This document shows positions 33,993 to 46,647 of a stretch of DNA of 64,000 bases, piece after piece. The DNA is from Nitrospinae bacterium CG11_big_fil_rev_8_21_14_0_20_45_15 (GTDB lineage: Bacteria > Nitrospinota > Nitrospinia > Nitrospinales > VA-1), in the NCBI GenBank assembly GCA_002787235.1, contig PCWG01000004.1, forward strand, positions 62,001 to 126,000. The letters are read 5' to 3'. How positions within the stretch are numbered: the stretch's first letter is position 1; the number at the start of each line of letters is the position of its first letter. The notes beneath the pieces are model-generated. The model ran no database searches, was not told where the DNA came from, and saw only the letters and a program-made list of their open reading frames with translations. The position numbers were made by a program, and so were the translations under genes.

Positions 33993-36900
33993 GTGGATAG
34001 CTTTATGTTTTTTGAAAAGCCCAAGAATCCCATTGTCTTTGATGCAATGCGGGTGCGCCTTGCATCACCAGAGAAGATTCGATCTTGGTCTTATGGAGAA
34101 GTCAAAAAGCCAGAAACCATTAATTACCGGACGTTTAAGCCTGAGCGCGACGGTCTTTTCTGTGCCAAGATATTTGGCCCCGTAAAAGACTGGGAGTGTA
34201 ATTGCGGCAAGTACAAGCGCATGAAGCACAAGGGTGTGGTCTGTGAAAAGTGTGGCGTTGAAGTCATTCTTTCCAGAGTACGTCGCGAACGCCTGGGTCA
34301 TATCGAGCTGGCTTGTCCCGTTGCCCATATCTGGTTTTTTAAAGGGTTGCCTTCGCGAATTGGACATGTGCTTGCTATCAGTCTCAAAGACCTGGAGCGA
34401 GTCATCTATTTCGAAAATTATGTCGTTATCGATCCGGGTGATTCGGACTTTGACCGGGGACAACTTCTCAGTGAAGAAGAATTCCATGAAGCTGAGATGG
34501 AATTTGCCGACACCCTCAAGGTGATGATCGGTGCTGAAGCCATCATGGAATTGCTGAGCACTCTCGACCTGGATGCCGAAGTCATAAAAATTAAAGAAGA
34601 TCTTGCCGCCACACGGTCGGTTATGAACAAAAGGAAATACTCCAAACGTCTGAAAATCATTGATGCTTTCAGGAAATCAGGCAACAAGCCTGAATGGATG
34701 ATTCTACGAGTGGTTCCTGTTATTCCACCCGAGTTGAGGCCCTTGGTTCCTCTGGACGGCGGACGCTTCGCGACCTCCGATCTCAATGACCTTTACCGAC
34801 GCGTTATCAATCGAAACAATCGTTTGAAGAGATTGCAAGAGCTCAAAGCTCCGCAAATCATCATTCGTAACGAAAAACGAATGTTGCAGGAAGCCGTATC
34901 CGCCTTGTTTGACAACGGCAGACGTGGACGAACATTGCGTGGAACCAATAAACGACCCTTGAAGTCCTTGAGTGATATGCTCAAAGGCAAACAGGGCCGG
35001 TTCCGTCAAAATCTTCTTGGCAAGCGTGTCGATTATTCCGGTCGATCCGTTATCGTGGTCGGTCCCCATCTCGAGTTTCATCAATGCGGACTGCCGAAGA
35101 AAATGGCCTTGGAATTGTTCAAGCCATTCGTATTCAGCAGACTTGAGAAAAAGGGATACGCGGCGACTATAAAAAATGCAAAGAAAATGGTAGAGCAAGA
35201 ACGACCCGAAGTATGGGAAGTGCTTGAAGAAGTGGTTGATGGGCATCCGGTGCTATTGAACCGAGCTCCCACGCTGCATCGATTGGGTATCCAGGCATTC
35301 ATGCCCATACTCATTGAAGGCAAAGCAATCCAGCTACATCCTCTGGTCTGTACCGCATTCAACGCAGACTTTGATGGAGACCAGATGGCGGTGCATGTGC
35401 CCTTGTCGATGGAAGCGCAGGTAGAAGCCAAATTGTTAATGATGTCTTCTAACAACGTGCTTTCTCCTTCAAACGGAAAACCCATAGCGGTTCCGTCACA
35501 GGACATCGTATTAGGTTGTTATTACATGACCAAAGAACGCGGTGGAGTGCAAGGCGAAGGCCGAGTGTTCTCAGACGCACAAGAGGTCGTTTCCGCATTC
35601 GATGCAGAAGCTGTCGATTTGCAAGCCAGAATTCTGGTGCGAATACAAGGCGAGTTGGTTCAAACAACGACCGGGCGTGTGCTTCTCGGTGAAGAATTGC
35701 CCAAAGCATTGCCTTTCGCGATGGTCAACCGCTTATTGGATAAAAAGGCCCTGTCTGATCTCATATCCAAGTCATTCCTAATTGCAGGTAGAGAAAAAAC
35801 AGTAGGACTGCTCGACAGTGTCAAAAGAATGGGTTTCCGTTTTGCTACCGAAGCCGGACTGACCATTTCGATTGATCAGATGAAGATTCCTGCCGCCAAA
35901 CATATATTGGTAGAAAAGACTCGAGATGAAGTTCTCAAGGTATACAACCAGTATCGAGACGGACTCATCACCAACGGCGAGCGCTACAACAAGGTAATCG
36001 ACATCTGGGCGCACGTGACGGAAAAAGTTTCCGAAGAAATGTTCCGCGAGCTGGAAGAGGAAGACGAGCGTATTGTAGCGGGAATTCAAGACAGTGATTT
36101 CAATTCCATGTTCATCATGGCCGATTCAGGAGCCCGAGGTTCGGCACAGCAATTGCGTCAGCTTGCAGGTATTCGAGGTTTGATGGCAAAACCTTCCGGT
36201 GAAATCATTGAAACCCCGATCACAGCAAACTTCCGTGAAGGACTTTCAGTAATTCAGTACTTCATTTCAACACATGGAGCACGTAAAGGATTGGCCGACA
36301 CCGCATTGAAAACCGCAAACTCAGGATACCTGACACGACGGTTGGTGGACGTAGCACAAGACATCATCATTCATGAAGATGATTGTGGAACCATGCGTGG
36401 ACTTGAAGTCACCGCATTGGTAGAAGCCGGCGAGATCATTCAACCCCTCGGCGAGCGAATTCTTGGTAGAACCGCTCTCGAAGATGTGTTGGATCCCTTC
36501 ACCGATGAAGTCCTGGTGCATGCCAACGACATGATCGATGAAAAGGTCGTCGATTTGATCGAAAATTCAAGTGTTGAAAAATTACGCATTCGATCCGGAT
36601 TGACCTGCGAATCCGAATCAGGGATCTGCATCAAATGTTACGGTCGAAACCTTGCAACAATGGGTTGGGTAGAAGTAGGCGAACCGGTGGGTGTCATCGC
36701 GGCACAATCTATCGGCGAGCCCGGTACCCAGTTGACCATGCGTACCTTCCATATCGGTGGTACCGCAAGTCGAGTTGCAGAGCAGACCACATTGCAGACC
36801 AAAAAAGGCGGTCGCGTCAAATACATAGGCATTCGAGCTATCAAAACCCATCACGGTGAATTGGTTGTAATGAACCGAAACGGCAGTCTTTCAGTTCAAG

Positions 36901-38102
36901 ACGAAACCGGACGGGAAAAAGAACGCTTCAGCGTCGTGTATGCCGCAAAACTCAAAGTGCAAGATGGACAAGAAGTGCAAGAAGGGCAAACACTGGTCGA
37001 GTGGGATCCTTACGCAAACGCGATCGTGACTGAAGCGTCAGGAATCGTGGCCTTCGGCGATATCGTAGAAGGTGTGACCATGAAAGAAGATTTTGACGAA
37101 ATCACCGGGTTGTCGACCAAAATCATTATCAGCCATCGTGACGAAAAGAAACAACCGCGCGTTTCCATCAAAGATGAAAAAGGTGAAACACTGCGGCGGT
37201 ATCTGTTGCCCGCTGGTGCACATATCAACGTGGTAGAAGGTGACGAGGTGCATGCCGGTGATATGATTGTTAAAATCCCGCGTGAATCAGCGAAAACCAA
37301 AGACATCACAGGTGGTTTGCCGCGTGTAGCCGAATTGTTCGAGGCGCGCAAACCGCACGAGCAAGCAACCATCACTGAAGTATCCGGTATCGTGAAGTTT
37401 GGTGGATTTGTAAAAGGCATGCGAAAAGTTATCGTTGCGACCGAGACTGGAGAAGAATTCGAATATCTGATCCCTCGGGGCAAGCACATCAACGTCCACG
37501 AAGGGGACAGTGTGGTCGCCGGAGAGCCATTGATGGACGGCGCATCCAACCCACACGACATCCTGCGCGTGTTAGGCGAAAACGAGTTGCAAAAATACCT
37601 CGTCAACGAAGTGCAGGAAGTGTATCGATTGCAGGGCGTAGCCATCAACGATAAGCACATTGAAGTAATCGTGAGACAGATGTTGCGGCATCTCATCATA
37701 GAAGATCCGGGTGACACCGATTTCCTGATTGGCGATCAGACACCCAAGAAAGTTTTCAACCAGAGAAATCAGGAAGCCATTAAAAACAACTTGAAGCCAG
37801 CAAGAGGGGTCCCCGTTTTATTAGGAATCACAAAATCCTCCCTGAGCACAGAAAGTTTTATTTCAGCCGCCTCATTCCAGGAGACCACCCGTGTGCTCAC
37901 AGAAGTGAGTCTCAGTGGCAAACGTGACAATCTCGTAGGACTGAAGGAGAACGTCATCATGGGCAAACTGATCCCCGCAGGGACTGGTTGTCGTGCATAT
38001 TCTGGAATAAGAATCGAAGAACCCGAGTTAGAAGAGGTTGCCGCAGAGGTGGTGGCAACAGATTATAACGAGGTAGAAGCAGTGGGCGGTTCAATTGAGT
38101 AA
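33993..38102 (+). CDS. rpoC: DNA-directed RNA polymerase subunit beta-prime
   Basis: A 1369-residue subunit starting at GTG with AAAGGAG 9 bases upstream. Zinc site 1 is [20 protein letters not shown] near residue 70. The magnesium-binding [12 protein letters not shown] is near residue 457. Zinc site 2 is made of [10 protein letters not shown] (about 796) and [13 protein letters not shown] (about 872). No insertions or split are apparent. With RpoA (55708) and RpoB it forms the polymerase core. Confidence 0.98.
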   Translation: MDSFMFFEKPKNPIVFDAMRVRLASPEKIRSWSYGEVKKPETINYRTFKPERDGLFCAKIFGPVKDWECNCGKYKRMKHKGVVCEKCGVEVILSRVRRERLGHIELACPVAHIWFFKGLPSRIGHVLAISLKDLERVIYFENYVVIDPGDSDFDRGQLLSEEEFHEAEMEFADTLKVMIGAEAIMELLSTLDLDAEVIKIKEDLAATRSVMNKRKYSKRLKIIDAFRKSGNKPEWMILRVVPVIPPELRPLVPLDGGRFATSDLNDLYRRVINRNNRLKRLQELKAPQIIIRNEKRMLQEAVSALFDNGRRGRTLRGTNKRPLKSLSDMLKGKQGRFRQNLLGKRVDYSGRSVIVVGPHLEFHQCGLPKKMALELFKPFVFSRLEKKGYAATIKNAKKMVEQERPEVWEVLEEVVDGHPVLLNRAPTLHRLGIQAFMPILIEGKAIQLHPLVCTAFNADFDGDQMAVHVPLSMEAQVEAKLLMMSSNNVLSPSNGKPIAVPSQDIVLGCYYMTKERGGVQGEGRVFSDAQEVVSAFDAEAVDLQARILVRIQGELVQTTTGRVLLGEELPKALPFAMVNRLLDKKALSDLISKSFLIAGREKTVGLLDSVKRMGFRFATEAGLTISIDQMKIPAAKHILVEKTRDEVLKVYNQYRDGLITNGERYNKVIDIWAHVTEKVSEEMFRELEEEDERIVAGIQDSDFNSMFIMADSGARGSAQQLRQLAGIRGLMAKPSGEIIETPITANFREGLSVIQYFISTHGARKGLADTALKTANSGYLTRRLVDVAQDIIIHEDDCGTMRGLEVTALVEAGEIIQPLGERILGRTALEDVLDPFTDEVLVHANDMIDEKVVDLIENSSVEKLRIRSGLTCESESGICIKCYGRNLATMGWVEVGEPVGVIAAQSIGEPGTQLTMRTFHIGGTASRVAEQTTLQTKKGGRVKYIGIRAIKTHHGELVVMNRNGSLSVQDETGREKERFSVVYAAKLKVQDGQEVQEGQTLVEWDPYANAIVTEASGIVAFGDIVEGVTMKEDFDEITGLSTKIIISHRDEKKQPRVSIKDEKGETLRRYLLPAGAHINVVEGDEVHAGDMIVKIPRESAKTKDITGGLPRVAELFEARKPHEQATITEVSGIVKFGGFVKGMRKVIVATETGEEFEYLIPRGKHINVHEGDSVVAGEPLMDGASNPHDILRVLGENELQKYLVNEVQEVYRLQGVAINDKHIEVIVRQMLRHLIIEDPGDTDFLIGDQTPKKVFNQRNQEAIKNNLKPARGVPVLLGITKSSLSTESFISAASFQETTRVLTEVSLSGKRDNLVGLKENVIMGKLIPAGTGCRAYSGIRIEEPELEEVAAEVVATDYNEVEAVGGSIE

Positions 38103-38130
38103 AAAAACGCAGAATTAAGGAAAATTTACC

Positions 38131-38158
38131 TTGACTCTGAATTCCACAGTGATATTAT
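38131..38158 (+). promoter_or_regulatory. Promoter upstream of rpsL (str operon)
   Basis: TTGACT at 38131-38136 and TATTAT at 38153-38158, spacer 16. It lies about 130 bases before rpsL in the 184-base gap after rpoC, so the str-S10-spc-alpha genes can be transcribed apart from rpoBC. Confidence 0.6.
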
Positions 38159-38286
38159 AACTGACTTTCAAGACGCATATTCCAGTTATTATTTTCGCGC
38201 TAACCTGTTGTTTTTATTGTCTACTGGTGCGTATTCGCCGGGAGGCACAGACTATTAGTGTCTTTCGTCAGTAGAGGAGTTTTGCT

Positions 38287-38664
38287 TTGCCAACAATTAA
38301 TCAGTTGATCCGGTCGGGTCGTCAGAAGCTAGTAAAGAAAACGGCGAGTCCGGCCCTGAAGTCCTGCCCCCAAAAACGGGGAGTGTGTGTGCGTGTGTAT
38401 ACTTCAACTCCAAAGAAGCCCAATTCGGCCCTGAGAAAAGTGGCCCGTGTTCGGTTGACAAATGGAATGGAAGTAACTACTTACATCCCTGGCGTGGGGC
38501 ATAATTTGCAAGAGCATTCCATCGTGATGATTCGTGGCGGTCGTGTTAAAGACCTGCCTGGTGTTCGTTACCATGTTGTTCGCGGCAGCCTTGATACACT
38601 TGGTGTAGATAAGAGGAAGCAATCGCGATCCAAGTATGGTGCGAAGAGACCCAAGAAATCCTAG
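38287..38664 (+). CDS. rpsL: 30S ribosomal protein S12
   Basis: A 125-residue protein starting at TTG after GAGGAG. The decoding-centre loops [15 protein letters not shown] and [20 protein letters not shown] are intact. The lysines at which streptomycin-resistance changes are known have the wild-type residue. It is first gene of the str operon. Confidence 0.97.
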   Translation: MPTINQLIRSGRQKLVKKTASPALKSCPQKRGVCVRVYTSTPKKPNSALRKVARVRLTNGMEVTTYIPGVGHNLQEHSIVMIRGGRVKDLPGVRYHVVRGSLDTLGVDKRKQSRSKYGAKRPKKS

Positions 38665-38677
38665 ACAAAACTAAAAA

Positions 38678-39148
38678 ATGGCAAGAAGAAGAGAAGCAAC
38701 CAGGCGGCAAGTTACACCCGATCCAAAGTTCAATGATATTCTTGTGGCTCGGTTTGTTAATAGCGTATTGAAGCAGGGCAAAAAAAGCCTTGCTGAGCGG
38801 ATGTTGTATAGCGCGCTAGACATGATTCAGGAAAAAGCAAGCGAAGAGCCTTTAAAGGTTTTTAAGAGAGCAGTGGAAAATGTTGCGCCTCTTTTAGAAG
38901 TTCGCTCGCGGCGCGTTGGCGGAGCTACCTATCAGGTGCCGGTGGAGGTGAAGGAGAATCGGCGGGTGGCTTTGAGTATTCGGTGGCTGATTCAGCATGC
39001 AAGGTCTCGTCCAGGTCGATCCATGGCGGAGAAGTTGGCTGGTGAGTTATTAGACGCCTATAATAATACGGGTGGATCTGTTAAGAAAAAAGACGAAGTG
39101 CACCGAATGGCTGAGGCAAACAAAGCGTTCGCTCATTATAGATGGTAA
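38678..39148 (+). CDS. rpsG: 30S ribosomal protein S7
   Basis: A 156-residue protein with the start [20 protein letters not shown] and the signature [15 protein letters not shown]7 nucleates the 30S head. It has the length typical of the form lacking a long C-terminal tail. It is 13 bases from rpsL. Confidence 0.97.
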   Translation: MARRREATRRQVTPDPKFNDILVARFVNSVLKQGKKSLAERMLYSALDMIQEKASEEPLKVFKRAVENVAPLLEVRSRRVGGATYQVPVEVKENRRVALSIRWLIQHARSRPGRSMAEKLAGELLDAYNNTGGSVKKKDEVHRMAEANKAFAHYRW

Positions 39149-39170
39149 AGGAAGGCTTGATAGCAAGGAA

Positions 39171-41276
39171 ATGAGTAAGAAAGTCTCGAAGGATAAAATT
39201 AGAAATATTGGTATTATTGCCCATATTGACGCAGGAAAAACGACAACAACTGAGCGGGTCCTCTATTACACCGGACGCAGTCATAAAATCGGTGAAGTGC
39301 ATGAGGGGACAGCTACGATGGATTGGATGGAGCAAGAGCAGGAGCGTGGAATAACGATCACGTCTGCGGCGACAACCTGTTTCTGGGGTGGGTGTCAGGT
39401 GAATATCATTGATACTCCCGGGCATGTTGACTTTACTGCAGAAGTAGAGCGGTCTTTGCGAGTTCTTGATGGAGCGGTGGGTGTTTTCTGTGCGGTAGGC
39501 GGTGTTGAGCCCCAATCAGAAACCGTTTGGCGGCAAGCCAGCAAGTACCGTGTCCCGCGCATCGGTTTTGTAAATAAGATGGACCGTGCAGGGGCTGATT
39601 TCCTTAAAGTAGTCGGGCAGATGCGCGAGCGATTGAGTGCTAACCCGGTGTTGATACAATTGCCGCTTGGCAGCGAATCTAATTTTATCGGCATCATTGA
39701 CTTGGTGACGATGAAGGCCAATGTGTACTCTGAAGAAAAGGATCGAGGCGAGACCTTTGAGACGGTAGAAATACCAGCTGAGTACAAAGAGCAGGCCGCT
39801 CTGTATCATGATGCTTTGTTAGAGGCCATTTCAGACGTAGAAGAGAGTTTGATGGAGAAGTATCTGGGCGGTGAAGAGATCAGCGAGAAAGAAGTCAGGG
39901 CCGCGCTGAGAAAAGGTGCTTTGGAATTGCGTTTTACCCCGATGCTTTGTGGGTCTGCATTCAAGAATAAAGGCGTTCAGCAGTTGCTGGATGCGGTGGT
40001 GAGTTACCTGCCCTCCCCTATTGAATCCCCGGATATCGTTGGAGTTGATCCCAACACTCAAGAGCCTTCCTCGCGAAGAGCTGAAGATTCTCAGCCTTTG
40101 TCAGCATTGGCATTTAAAATCATGACAGATCCTTTTGTGGGTCAGCTGGCTTTTGTGCGAATTTATTCCGGCGTATTGACGAGTGGTTCGTATGTGTATA
40201 ATTCCACAAAGAATCAACGCGAGCGAGTGGGCAGGCTTTTGCGAATGCATGCCAATAAGCGTGAAGAAGTTGATTCTGTCAGTTCAGGTGATATTGCTGC
40301 GGCGATCGGTTTGAAGAAGACTTTCACTGGGGATACCTTGTGTGATCAGGATAAGCAGATCATTTTGGAGACGATTTCCTTTCCAGAGCCAGTAATCTCG
40401 GTCGCGATTGAGCCAAAGACGAAATCAGAGCAAGACAAACTATCCGATTGTCTGCAGAAGTTGCTTCAAGAAGATCCAACCTTTAGTGTTAAGGTTGATC
40501 CCGAGACCAATCAAACGGTAATCTCAGGGATGGGCGAGTTGCATCTCGAAATTCTGGTTGACCGGATGCGTAGAGAATTCGCATTGGATGTGTCTGTGTC
40601 AAAACCCCAGGTTGCTTATAAAGAGACAATCACCAAGGCGGTTGAAGGTGAATATCGATATGTCAAGCAAACGGGCGGTCGAGGACAGTACGGTCATGTC
40701 AAGGTTTTGGTAGAGCCAAACGAAGCGGGTGCAGGATTTGAATTTGTGAATAAAATTGTCGGTGGTGCCATTCCGAGGGAATATATCCCCGCAGTACAAA
40801 AGGGAATGGAAGAGGCCATGGGTAGAGGGATCTTGTGTGGCTATAATGTAGTTGATGTCCGAGTTTCATTGTTGGATGGGTCGTATCATGAAGTCGACTC
40901 CTCTGAAATGGCGTTCAAGATGGCGGCATCTCTCGCATTTAGAGAAGTTGCGAAAAAAGCCGCGCCGGTACTGTTGGAACCGGTGATGGATGTAGAAGTA
41001 GTGACTCCTGAGGAATTCATGGGGGATGTAATAGGTCGTTTGAATTCCAAACGTGGAAGAATAAAAGACTTGAGCGATAGATCCGGTGCGAAAGTGATAC
41101 GGGCTGAAGTTCCCTTGGCTGGAATGTTTGGATATTCGACAGATTTGCGATCCGCAACTCAGGGACGCGCAAACTATACAATGGAATTTACCAAATACGA
41201 GCCAGTCCCACATCAAGTCGCCGAGGAATTGATTGCGAAGATAACAGGCGCGGGCAGTGGTAAAGCGTCAGCGTGA
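39171..41276 (+). CDS. fusA: Elongation factor G
   Basis: A 701-residue translocase. The ATG at 39171 begins [21 protein letters not shown]-loop [13 protein letters not shown], switch [19 protein letters not shown] and [10 protein letters not shown] are present. The C-terminal domains IV-V are complete. A longer frame upstream overlaps rpsG and is rejected. GTP hydrolysis drives tRNA-mRNA movement on the ribosome. Confidence 0.97.
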   Translation: MSKKVSKDKIRNIGIIAHIDAGKTTTTERVLYYTGRSHKIGEVHEGTATMDWMEQEQERGITITSAATTCFWGGCQVNIIDTPGHVDFTAEVERSLRVLDGAVGVFCAVGGVEPQSETVWRQASKYRVPRIGFVNKMDRAGADFLKVVGQMRERLSANPVLIQLPLGSESNFIGIIDLVTMKANVYSEEKDRGETFETVEIPAEYKEQAALYHDALLEAISDVEESLMEKYLGGEEISEKEVRAALRKGALELRFTPMLCGSAFKNKGVQQLLDAVVSYLPSPIESPDIVGVDPNTQEPSSRRAEDSQPLSALAFKIMTDPFVGQLAFVRIYSGVLTSGSYVYNSTKNQRERVGRLLRMHANKREEVDSVSSGDIAAAIGLKKTFTGDTLCDQDKQIILETISFPEPVISVAIEPKTKSEQDKLSDCLQKLLQEDPTFSVKVDPETNQTVISGMGELHLEILVDRMRREFALDVSVSKPQVAYKETITKAVEGEYRYVKQTGGRGQYGHVKVLVEPNEAGAGFEFVNKIVGGAIPREYIPAVQKGMEEAMGRGILCGYNVVDVRVSLLDGSYHEVDSSEMAFKMAASLAFREVAKKAAPVLLEPVMDVEVVTPEEFMGDVIGRLNSKRGRIKDLSDRSGAKVIRAEVPLAGMFGYSTDLRSATQGRANYTMEFTKYEPVPHQVAEELIAKITGAGSGKASA

Positions 41277-41333
41277 GAATTTTTAAATAACTCAATTGAA
41301 TAAAAATTAAAACCATAATTGGAGTAAGCTAAA

Positions 41334-42524
41334 ATGGCAAAGGAAAAATTTGTCCGAGATAAACCACATTTGAACGTTGGCACCATCGGACATGTCGATC
41401 ATGGAAAAACAACTCTCACAGCGGCTATTACCGTAGTATTGTCCAAAAAAGGGTTTGCAGATTCTACCCCCTTTGATCAGATTGACAAAGCTCCGGAAGA
41501 GCGAGAACGTGGTATTACAATCGCTATCGCCCACGTAGAATACCGAACAGAAAATCGTCATTATGCGCATGTTGACTGTCCCGGCCATGCGGACTATGTT
41601 AAGAACATGATCACAGGTGCGGCGCAGATGGATGGTGCGATCATCGTAGTGAGTGCATCCGATGGACCGATGCCGCAGACACGAGAGCATATCCTCTTGG
41701 CACGCCAGGTAGGTGTTCCAAAGATCGTCGTATTTATGAATAAATGCGACATGGTAGACGACGAAGAGTTGCTGGACCTTGTAGAGCTCGAAATCAGAGA
41801 GCTTTTGGATAAATACGAATTCCCTGGCGACGAAGTTCCGGTAATCAGAGGGTCTGCATTGAAAGCTTTGGAAAATCCTGAAGATGCTGAAAAGACCCAA
41901 TGTATCTGGGATCTGATGAATGCATTGGATACTTATTTCCCAGTTCCAGAGCGACCAGTTGATAAGCCTTTCTTGATGCCGATTGAAGATATTTTCAGTA
42001 TTTCCGGTCGTGGTACGGTTGCAACCGGTCGAATCGAAACAGGCGTAGTCAATGTCGGCGACGAAGTAGCTATCATTGGAATTCGAGACACTGTCAAGAC
42101 AACAGCGACAGGTGTTGAGATGTTCCGAAAATTGCTCGATCAAGGGCAGGCGGGCGACAACGTTGGTATTTTGTTGCGCGGAACAAAGCGTGACGAAATC
42201 GAGCGTGGACAAGTTTTGGCCAAGCCCGGAAGTATTACCCCGCATACCAAATTTAAGGCTGAGGTCTATATTCTCAGCAAGGATGAAGGCGGACGACATA
42301 CCCCATTTTTTAATGGATATCGACCCCAATTTTACTTCCGAACGACAGACGTAACGGGAGTAGCTACCTTGCCTTCAGGTGTAGAAATGGTAATGCCGGG
42401 AGACAACGTGGCTTTGGAAGTAACCCTTATTGCTCCGATCGCTATGGCTAAAGAACTCCGGTTTGCAATCCGGGAAGGTGGCCGAACCGTTGGCGCAGGC
42501 GTTGTAAGTGAGATTATAGAGTAA
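41334..42524 (+). CDS. tuf: Elongation factor Tu
   Basis: A 396-residue GTPase that brings aminoacyl-tRNA to the ribosome. [34 protein letters not shown] and [12 protein letters not shown] are the G1, G3 and G4 motifs. It is the only tuf in the window; the usual second site beside tRNA-Trp holds rpmG instead. The stop overlaps the rpsJ start by one base (TAATG). Confidence 0.98.
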   Translation: MAKEKFVRDKPHLNVGTIGHVDHGKTTLTAAITVVLSKKGFADSTPFDQIDKAPEERERGITIAIAHVEYRTENRHYAHVDCPGHADYVKNMITGAAQMDGAIIVVSASDGPMPQTREHILLARQVGVPKIVVFMNKCDMVDDEELLDLVELEIRELLDKYEFPGDEVPVIRGSALKALENPEDAEKTQCIWDLMNALDTYFPVPERPVDKPFLMPIEDIFSISGRGTVATGRIETGVVNVGDEVAIIGIRDTVKTTATGVEMFRKLLDQGQAGDNVGILLRGTKRDEIERGQVLAKPGSITPHTKFKAEVYILSKDEGGRHTPFFNGYRPQFYFRTTDVTGVATLPSGVEMVMPGDNVALEVTLIAPIAMAKELRFAIREGGRTVGAGVVSEIIE

Positions 42525-42832
42525 TGAGCGATCAAAAGATCAAAATCAAGCTGAAGGCGTACGATCACAAATTGCTGGACTCCTCTGTGAGTGAGATTGT
42601 TGAAACCACTCGCAGAACAGGTGCGCGAGTCGTGGGGCCGATCCCTCTTCCAACAGTACGGAACCGGTGGACGGTGCTTCGATCGCCGCATGTAGATAAA
42701 AAGTCACGAGAACAATTTGAGATCCGTACACATAAGCGGATTCTGGAAATATTAGAACCCACGCCGCAAACGGTTGATGCTTTGATGAAGCTTGACCTTT
42801 CTGGTGGTGTGGATATAGAAATCAAGCTCTAA
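42524..42832 (+). CDS. rpsJ: 30S ribosomal protein S10
   Basis: A 102-residue protein, first of the S10 operon. [20 protein letters not shown] and the loop segment VVGPIPLPT are typical. It also binds NusG and NusB in known bacteria. It is translated from an overlap with tuf. Confidence 0.97.
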   Translation: MSDQKIKIKLKAYDHKLLDSSVSEIVETTRRTGARVVGPIPLPTVRNRWTVLRSPHVDKKSREQFEIRTHKRILEILEPTPQTVDALMKLDLSGGVDIEIKL

Positions 42833-42860
42833 TACGGGCGACCGACGAATAGAAAGAACT

Positions 42861-43496
42861 ATGGAAGCGCTACTTGCAAAAAAGATTGGCATGACTCAGG
42901 TGTTCTCCGAAACTGGAGATTGCATCCCTGTCACCATCGTTCAAGTTGAACGTTGCGTCCCTATCTTGAAAAAAACGATTGAGAAGGACGGTTATCAAGC
43001 AGTACTGACCACCTATGGTGTGCGCAAGGAAAAGCATACCAACAAGCCGCTTAAAGGATTTTACGATAAGCACAAGGTGGAGCCGGGCAGATTGCTGACC
43101 GAGTTTCGTGATGAGGAGATCGACGACGATCAATTGGGGAAACCGCTGACAGTAGAGTTGTTTGCGGCGGGCGACCGGGTTGATGTCATTGGGACCTCCA
43201 AGGGTAAAGGTTTCGCGGGCGTAATGAAGCGATTCAACTTTGCTGGTGCTCCCGCTTCTCGCGGAAGTCACGAAGCATTTCGAGGCGGTGGATCGATTGG
43301 TATGCATACTTATCCCGGACGAGTCTGGAAGGGAAAAAAGATGCCAGGACACATGGGTAATAAAACCGTTCGCGTACAAAACCTCAAGGTATTTCGAGTG
43401 GACGTAGACAAAAATGTATTGTTTTTGAACGGAGCGGCTCCTGGCCCCAACGGTCAAATCGTAAAAATAATTAAGTCCAAAAAGGGCGGGAGATAG
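42861..43496 (+). CDS. rplC: 50S ribosomal protein L3
   Basis: A 211-residue protein. The extended loop that reaches the peptidyl transferase centre reads GGGSIGMHTYPGRVWKGKKM-PGHMGN. The Gln methylated in E. coli L3 (SIGQ) is Met here. MEALLAKKIGMTQVFSETG is the N-terminus. Confidence 0.96.
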   Translation: MEALLAKKIGMTQVFSETGDCIPVTIVQVERCVPILKKTIEKDGYQAVLTTYGVRKEKHTNKPLKGFYDKHKVEPGRLLTEFRDEEIDDDQLGKPLTVELFAAGDRVDVIGTSKGKGFAGVMKRFNFAGAPASRGSHEAFRGGGSIGMHTYPGRVWKGKKMPGHMGNKTVRVQNLKVFRVDVDKNVLFLNGAAPGPNGQIVKIIKSKKGGR

Positions 43497-43499
43497 ACG

Positions 43500-44126
43500 A
43501 TGCCGGTACTGGATTTATTGGACTTGTCCAATCAGAAAATCGGGACCGTCGAGGCCTCCGCTGAGGTTTTCGACGTAGCCATAAAAGAGGACCTTGTGCA
43601 TCAGTATGTTCGTTTGCAATTGGCCTCCAGAAGAGGCGGAAATGCATGTACCATTGCGAACAAAGGCGACCTGCATGGCTCCGGCAAAAAACCCTGGCGT
43701 CAAAAAGGTACCGGCCGAGCGCGATCTGGCACGACCCGATCACCCATTTGGCGCGGTGGTATGACAGTATTCGGGCCAACGCCTAGGAGTTTCGAATTCA
43801 AAATGAACAAGAAGGCGCGCAAGATTGCTTTGCGATCTGCCTTGACCGATCAGGTGAGAGAAAATAGACTTTCCGTTGTAGAAAAAATTGAGATCGACGG
43901 ACCTAAGACTCGGTCTGCTTTGGAATTGATGAAGCGGTTGGAGAGTTCGGGTAAAACACTATTTATTCTCAATGAGGTAAATCGGGATCTGGAACTAGCG
44001 GTTCGCAACTTGCGTGGTGTGAAGACCCTGCTGGTTGAGGGTTTGAACGTGATAGACATTCTGCATCATGATAAGATTGTTTGCACCCCGGAAACGTTGA
44101 AGAAAATTGAGGAGCGACTCAGCTAA
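43500..44126 (+). CDS. rplD: 50S ribosomal protein L4
   Basis: A 208-residue protein. The loop GSGKKPWRQKGTGRARSGTT lines the exit tunnel. In E. coli L4 also represses the S10 operon, both transcription and translation. Three bases separate it from rplC, and its stop overlaps rplW by one base. Confidence 0.96.
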   Translation: MPVLDLLDLSNQKIGTVEASAEVFDVAIKEDLVHQYVRLQLASRRGGNACTIANKGDLHGSGKKPWRQKGTGRARSGTTRSPIWRGGMTVFGPTPRSFEFKMNKKARKIALRSALTDQVRENRLSVVEKIEIDGPKTRSALELMKRLESSGKTLFILNEVNRDLELAVRNLRGVKTLLVEGLNVIDILHHDKIVCTPETLKKIEERLS

Positions 44127-44416
44127 TGGAACAGCATTATCAAATTTTGAAAAAGCCGCTTGTTACGGAAAAGGGCACGATCATGCAACAGGAAACCAAC
44201 AGGGTTCTGTTCAGTGTCCACCCCGATGCCAACAAGATACAAATTAAAAATGCAATCGAAAAGATTTTTGACGTTACTGTTCTGTCGGTAAATACCGTCA
44301 ATGTCAAAGGCAAGCAAAGGCGTTTTGGGCGAAGCATTGGCATCACTAAGAACTGGAAAAAGGCTTACGCGCTTTTGAAGGATGGCGACACGATTGAACT
44401 GTTTGAAGGAGTGTAA
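44126..44416 (+). CDS. rplW: 50S ribosomal protein L23
   Basis: A 96-residue protein: [20 protein letters not shown] and [17 protein letters not shown] are characteristic. L23 sits at the tunnel exit and docks trigger factor and SRP. Confidence 0.95.
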   Translation: MEQHYQILKKPLVTEKGTIMQQETNRVLFSVHPDANKIQIKNAIEKIFDVTVLSVNTVNVKGKQRRFGRSIGITKNWKKAYALLKDGDTIELFEGV

Positions 44417-44421
44417 CGGGA

Positions 44422-45252
44422 ATGCCCATTAGAAAATTAAAACCAACCTCCCCTGGAGTACGTTTTCAGACGATCTCAGGATTTGATGAGATCACCAAGT
44501 CAGAGCCAGAAAAAAGTCTGCTGGTATCGAAGTCTCGCTCAGGGGGGCGAAACAATCATGGACGTATGACGTCCAAGCATAGAGGCGGTGGTTTTCGTAA
44601 AAAATACCGCATCATAGATTTTAAACGAAATAAAGATAATATTCCTGCCAAAGTCGCTGGAATAGAGTATGATCCTAATCGATCCGCTCGAATCGCACTT
44701 TTGTTTTACGCTGATGGAGAAAAAAGGTACATTCTCGCTCCCGCTGGTTTGAATGTAGGCGATCAGTTGTTGTCTGGGGAAGAAGCTGAAGCTCGATTGG
44801 GTAACACGCTTGCTTTGAAAATGATTCCTGATGGCTCCATCATTCATAACGTTGAATTGAAGCCTGGAAAGGGCGGTCAGTTGGCGAGAAGCGCAGGGGC
44901 CTCAGTGCAGTTGATGGCTAAAGATGGTGCCTATGCGACGATCAAGCTTGGTTCCGGCGAAGTACGGCTGGTAGACTCAAGATGTCGAGCCACGATGGGT
45001 TCCATCGGAAATGCTGACCACGAAAACATCTCCATAGGTAAAGCAGGCAGGAACCGATGGAAAGGCTGGCGCCCGCGAGTCCGTGCGGTTGTAAAGAACC
45101 CAGTAGATCATCCAATGGGTGGTGGTGAGGGGCGTTCTTCGGGTGGACGTCATCCTTGTAGTCCATGGGGACAGATTGCAAAAGGTCTTAAAACACGTAA
45201 GCTCAGTAAGCAGTCGAGTAAATTAATAATGTCGCGGCGCAAAAAGCGCTAA
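44422..45252 (+). CDS. rplB: 50S ribosomal protein L2
   Basis: A 276-residue protein. The C-terminal [20 protein letters not shown] segment contains the His near the peptidyl transferase centre. [18 protein letters not shown] starts the RNA-binding part. Five bases separate it from rplW. Confidence 0.97.
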   Translation: MPIRKLKPTSPGVRFQTISGFDEITKSEPEKSLLVSKSRSGGRNNHGRMTSKHRGGGFRKKYRIIDFKRNKDNIPAKVAGIEYDPNRSARIALLFYADGEKRYILAPAGLNVGDQLLSGEEAEARLGNTLALKMIPDGSIIHNVELKPGKGGQLARSAGASVQLMAKDGAYATIKLGSGEVRLVDSRCRATMGSIGNADHENISIGKAGRNRWKGWRPRVRAVVKNPVDHPMGGGEGRSSGGRHPCSPWGQIAKGLKTRKLSKQSSKLIMSRRKKR

Positions 45253-45278
45253 AGGCTTAACCTAACTACGGAAGCATT

Positions 45279-45548
45279 ATGGCAAGGTCGTTAAAAAAAG
45301 GTCCATTTGTAGACGATTGCTTGGCCGAAAAGGTCGAGAAGATGAATCAGGCCAATGAGCGCAAAGTCATTAAGACTTGGTCTCGCAGATCCACGATTAC
45401 CCCTGATTTTGTTGGACATACCTTCTCCGTTCATAACGGGAAGAAATTCATCCCCGTATTTGTGACTGAAAATATGGTTGGGCATAAGCTTGGAGAGTTT
45501 TCTCCGACCCGACTGTTCAAGATGCACGGCGGTAGGACGAAGAAATAG
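45279..45548 (+). CDS. rpsS: 30S ribosomal protein S19
   Basis: An 89-residue protein: [20 protein letters not shown] at the start and the signature [18 protein letters not shown] near the end. It binds 16S rRNA in the head together with S13. Confidence 0.96.
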   Translation: MARSLKKGPFVDDCLAEKVEKMNQANERKVIKTWSRRSTITPDFVGHTFSVHNGKKFIPVFVTENMVGHKLGEFSPTRLFKMHGGRTKK

Positions 45549-45602
45549 GTTCTGTAGTTAAACGGTGCCTTACAAATATATAACTGACGAGAGAATAAGC
45601 AA

Positions 45603-45941
45603 ATGGAAGTTAGAGCGATACTGAGAAACGTACGTACATCTCCGCAAAAAGCCGCTTTGGTGGCAGATATGATACGCGGAAAGAACGTGAATAAGGCAGT
45701 CAATATCCTTCAGTTTAGCCCCAAAAAATCAGCTGCGATCTTTCAGAAACTCCTTAAGTCAGCCATTGCCAATGCGGAGGAGAATCACAAGGCATTGGAT
45801 GTGGATGATTTGGTCGTTACGAAGGTTACGGTCAATCAAGGGGCAACTTGGAAGCGGAACATGCCACGTGCGCGAGGTATGGCAACGACGATTAGAAAAC
45901 GAACCAGCCACTTGATGGTGGCTTTAGAAGAAAAATCCTAG
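45603..45941 (+). CDS. rplV: 50S ribosomal protein L22
   Basis: A 112-residue protein. [20 protein letters not shown] is the N-terminal domain; [20 protein letters not shown] is the beta-hairpin that narrows the exit tunnel, with no insertion of the kind linked to macrolide resistance. Confidence 0.96.
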   Translation: MEVRAILRNVRTSPQKAALVADMIRGKNVNKAVNILQFSPKKSAAIFQKLLKSAIANAEENHKALDVDDLVVTKVTVNQGATWKRNMPRARGMATTIRKRTSHLMVALEEKS

Positions 45942-45951
45942 GGGGGTTATC

Positions 45952-46596
45952 GTGGGTCAAAAAGTTCATCCATACGGGTTTCGATTAGGCGTTAACAAAA
46001 CCTGGAGTGCCAACTGGTATGCAGGTCGTGACTACGCCGATCTCCTGCTGGAAGATATGCGAATTCGCAAATACATCAATGCAAGTTTGTCGCATGCAGG
46101 CGTTTCTCTTGTAGAGATCGAACGCTCAGCGAATCGCGTAAGAGTCAATATCCATACCGCCAGACCCGGAATCATTATCGGTAAAAAGGGTCTTGAAGTT
46201 GATCGTCTTAAAGAAGAGTTGCAAAAGATGATGGCCGGCAAGCAGGTCAATCTAAATATCAAAGAAGTTCGTCGAGCTGAAATGGATGCGACTTTGATAG
46301 CGCAAAATGTTGCTCTGCAATTAGAGAAACGAGTTTCCTTTCGTCGAGTTGTAAAAAAGAGCGTGACCTCGGCGCGACGGTTTGGTGCGAAGGGCATTAA
46401 GGTACGGGTTTCTGGTAGATTGGGCGGAGCTGAAATAGCTCGAAGCGAATGGTATCGCGAAGGACAAGTTCCACTGCATACTCTTAGAGCCGATATCGAT
46501 TACGGAACAGCAACATCGCGCACGACTTTCGGAGCGATTGGTGTAAAAGTTTGGGTGTATAAGGGTGAAATTCTTCCAGAAAAAGCAAAGAGCTGA
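45952..46596 (+). CDS. rpsC: 30S ribosomal protein S3
   Basis: A 214-residue protein starting at GTG, with [18 protein letters not shown]. The KH domain holds [20 protein letters not shown], and the C-terminal domain contains [20 protein letters not shown]. It forms the mRNA entry channel helicase with S4 and S5. Confidence 0.97.
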   Translation: MGQKVHPYGFRLGVNKTWSANWYAGRDYADLLLEDMRIRKYINASLSHAGVSLVEIERSANRVRVNIHTARPGIIIGKKGLEVDRLKEELQKMMAGKQVNLNIKEVRRAEMDATLIAQNVALQLEKRVSFRRVVKKSVTSARRFGAKGIKVRVSGRLGGAEIARSEWYREGQVPLHTLRADIDYGTATSRTTFGAIGVKVWVYKGEILPEKAKS

Positions 46597-46647
46597 GCGT
46601 AATCAATCGCTGTGAGCCGTGGAATATAGAAAGGGCAAGGTAGTGTC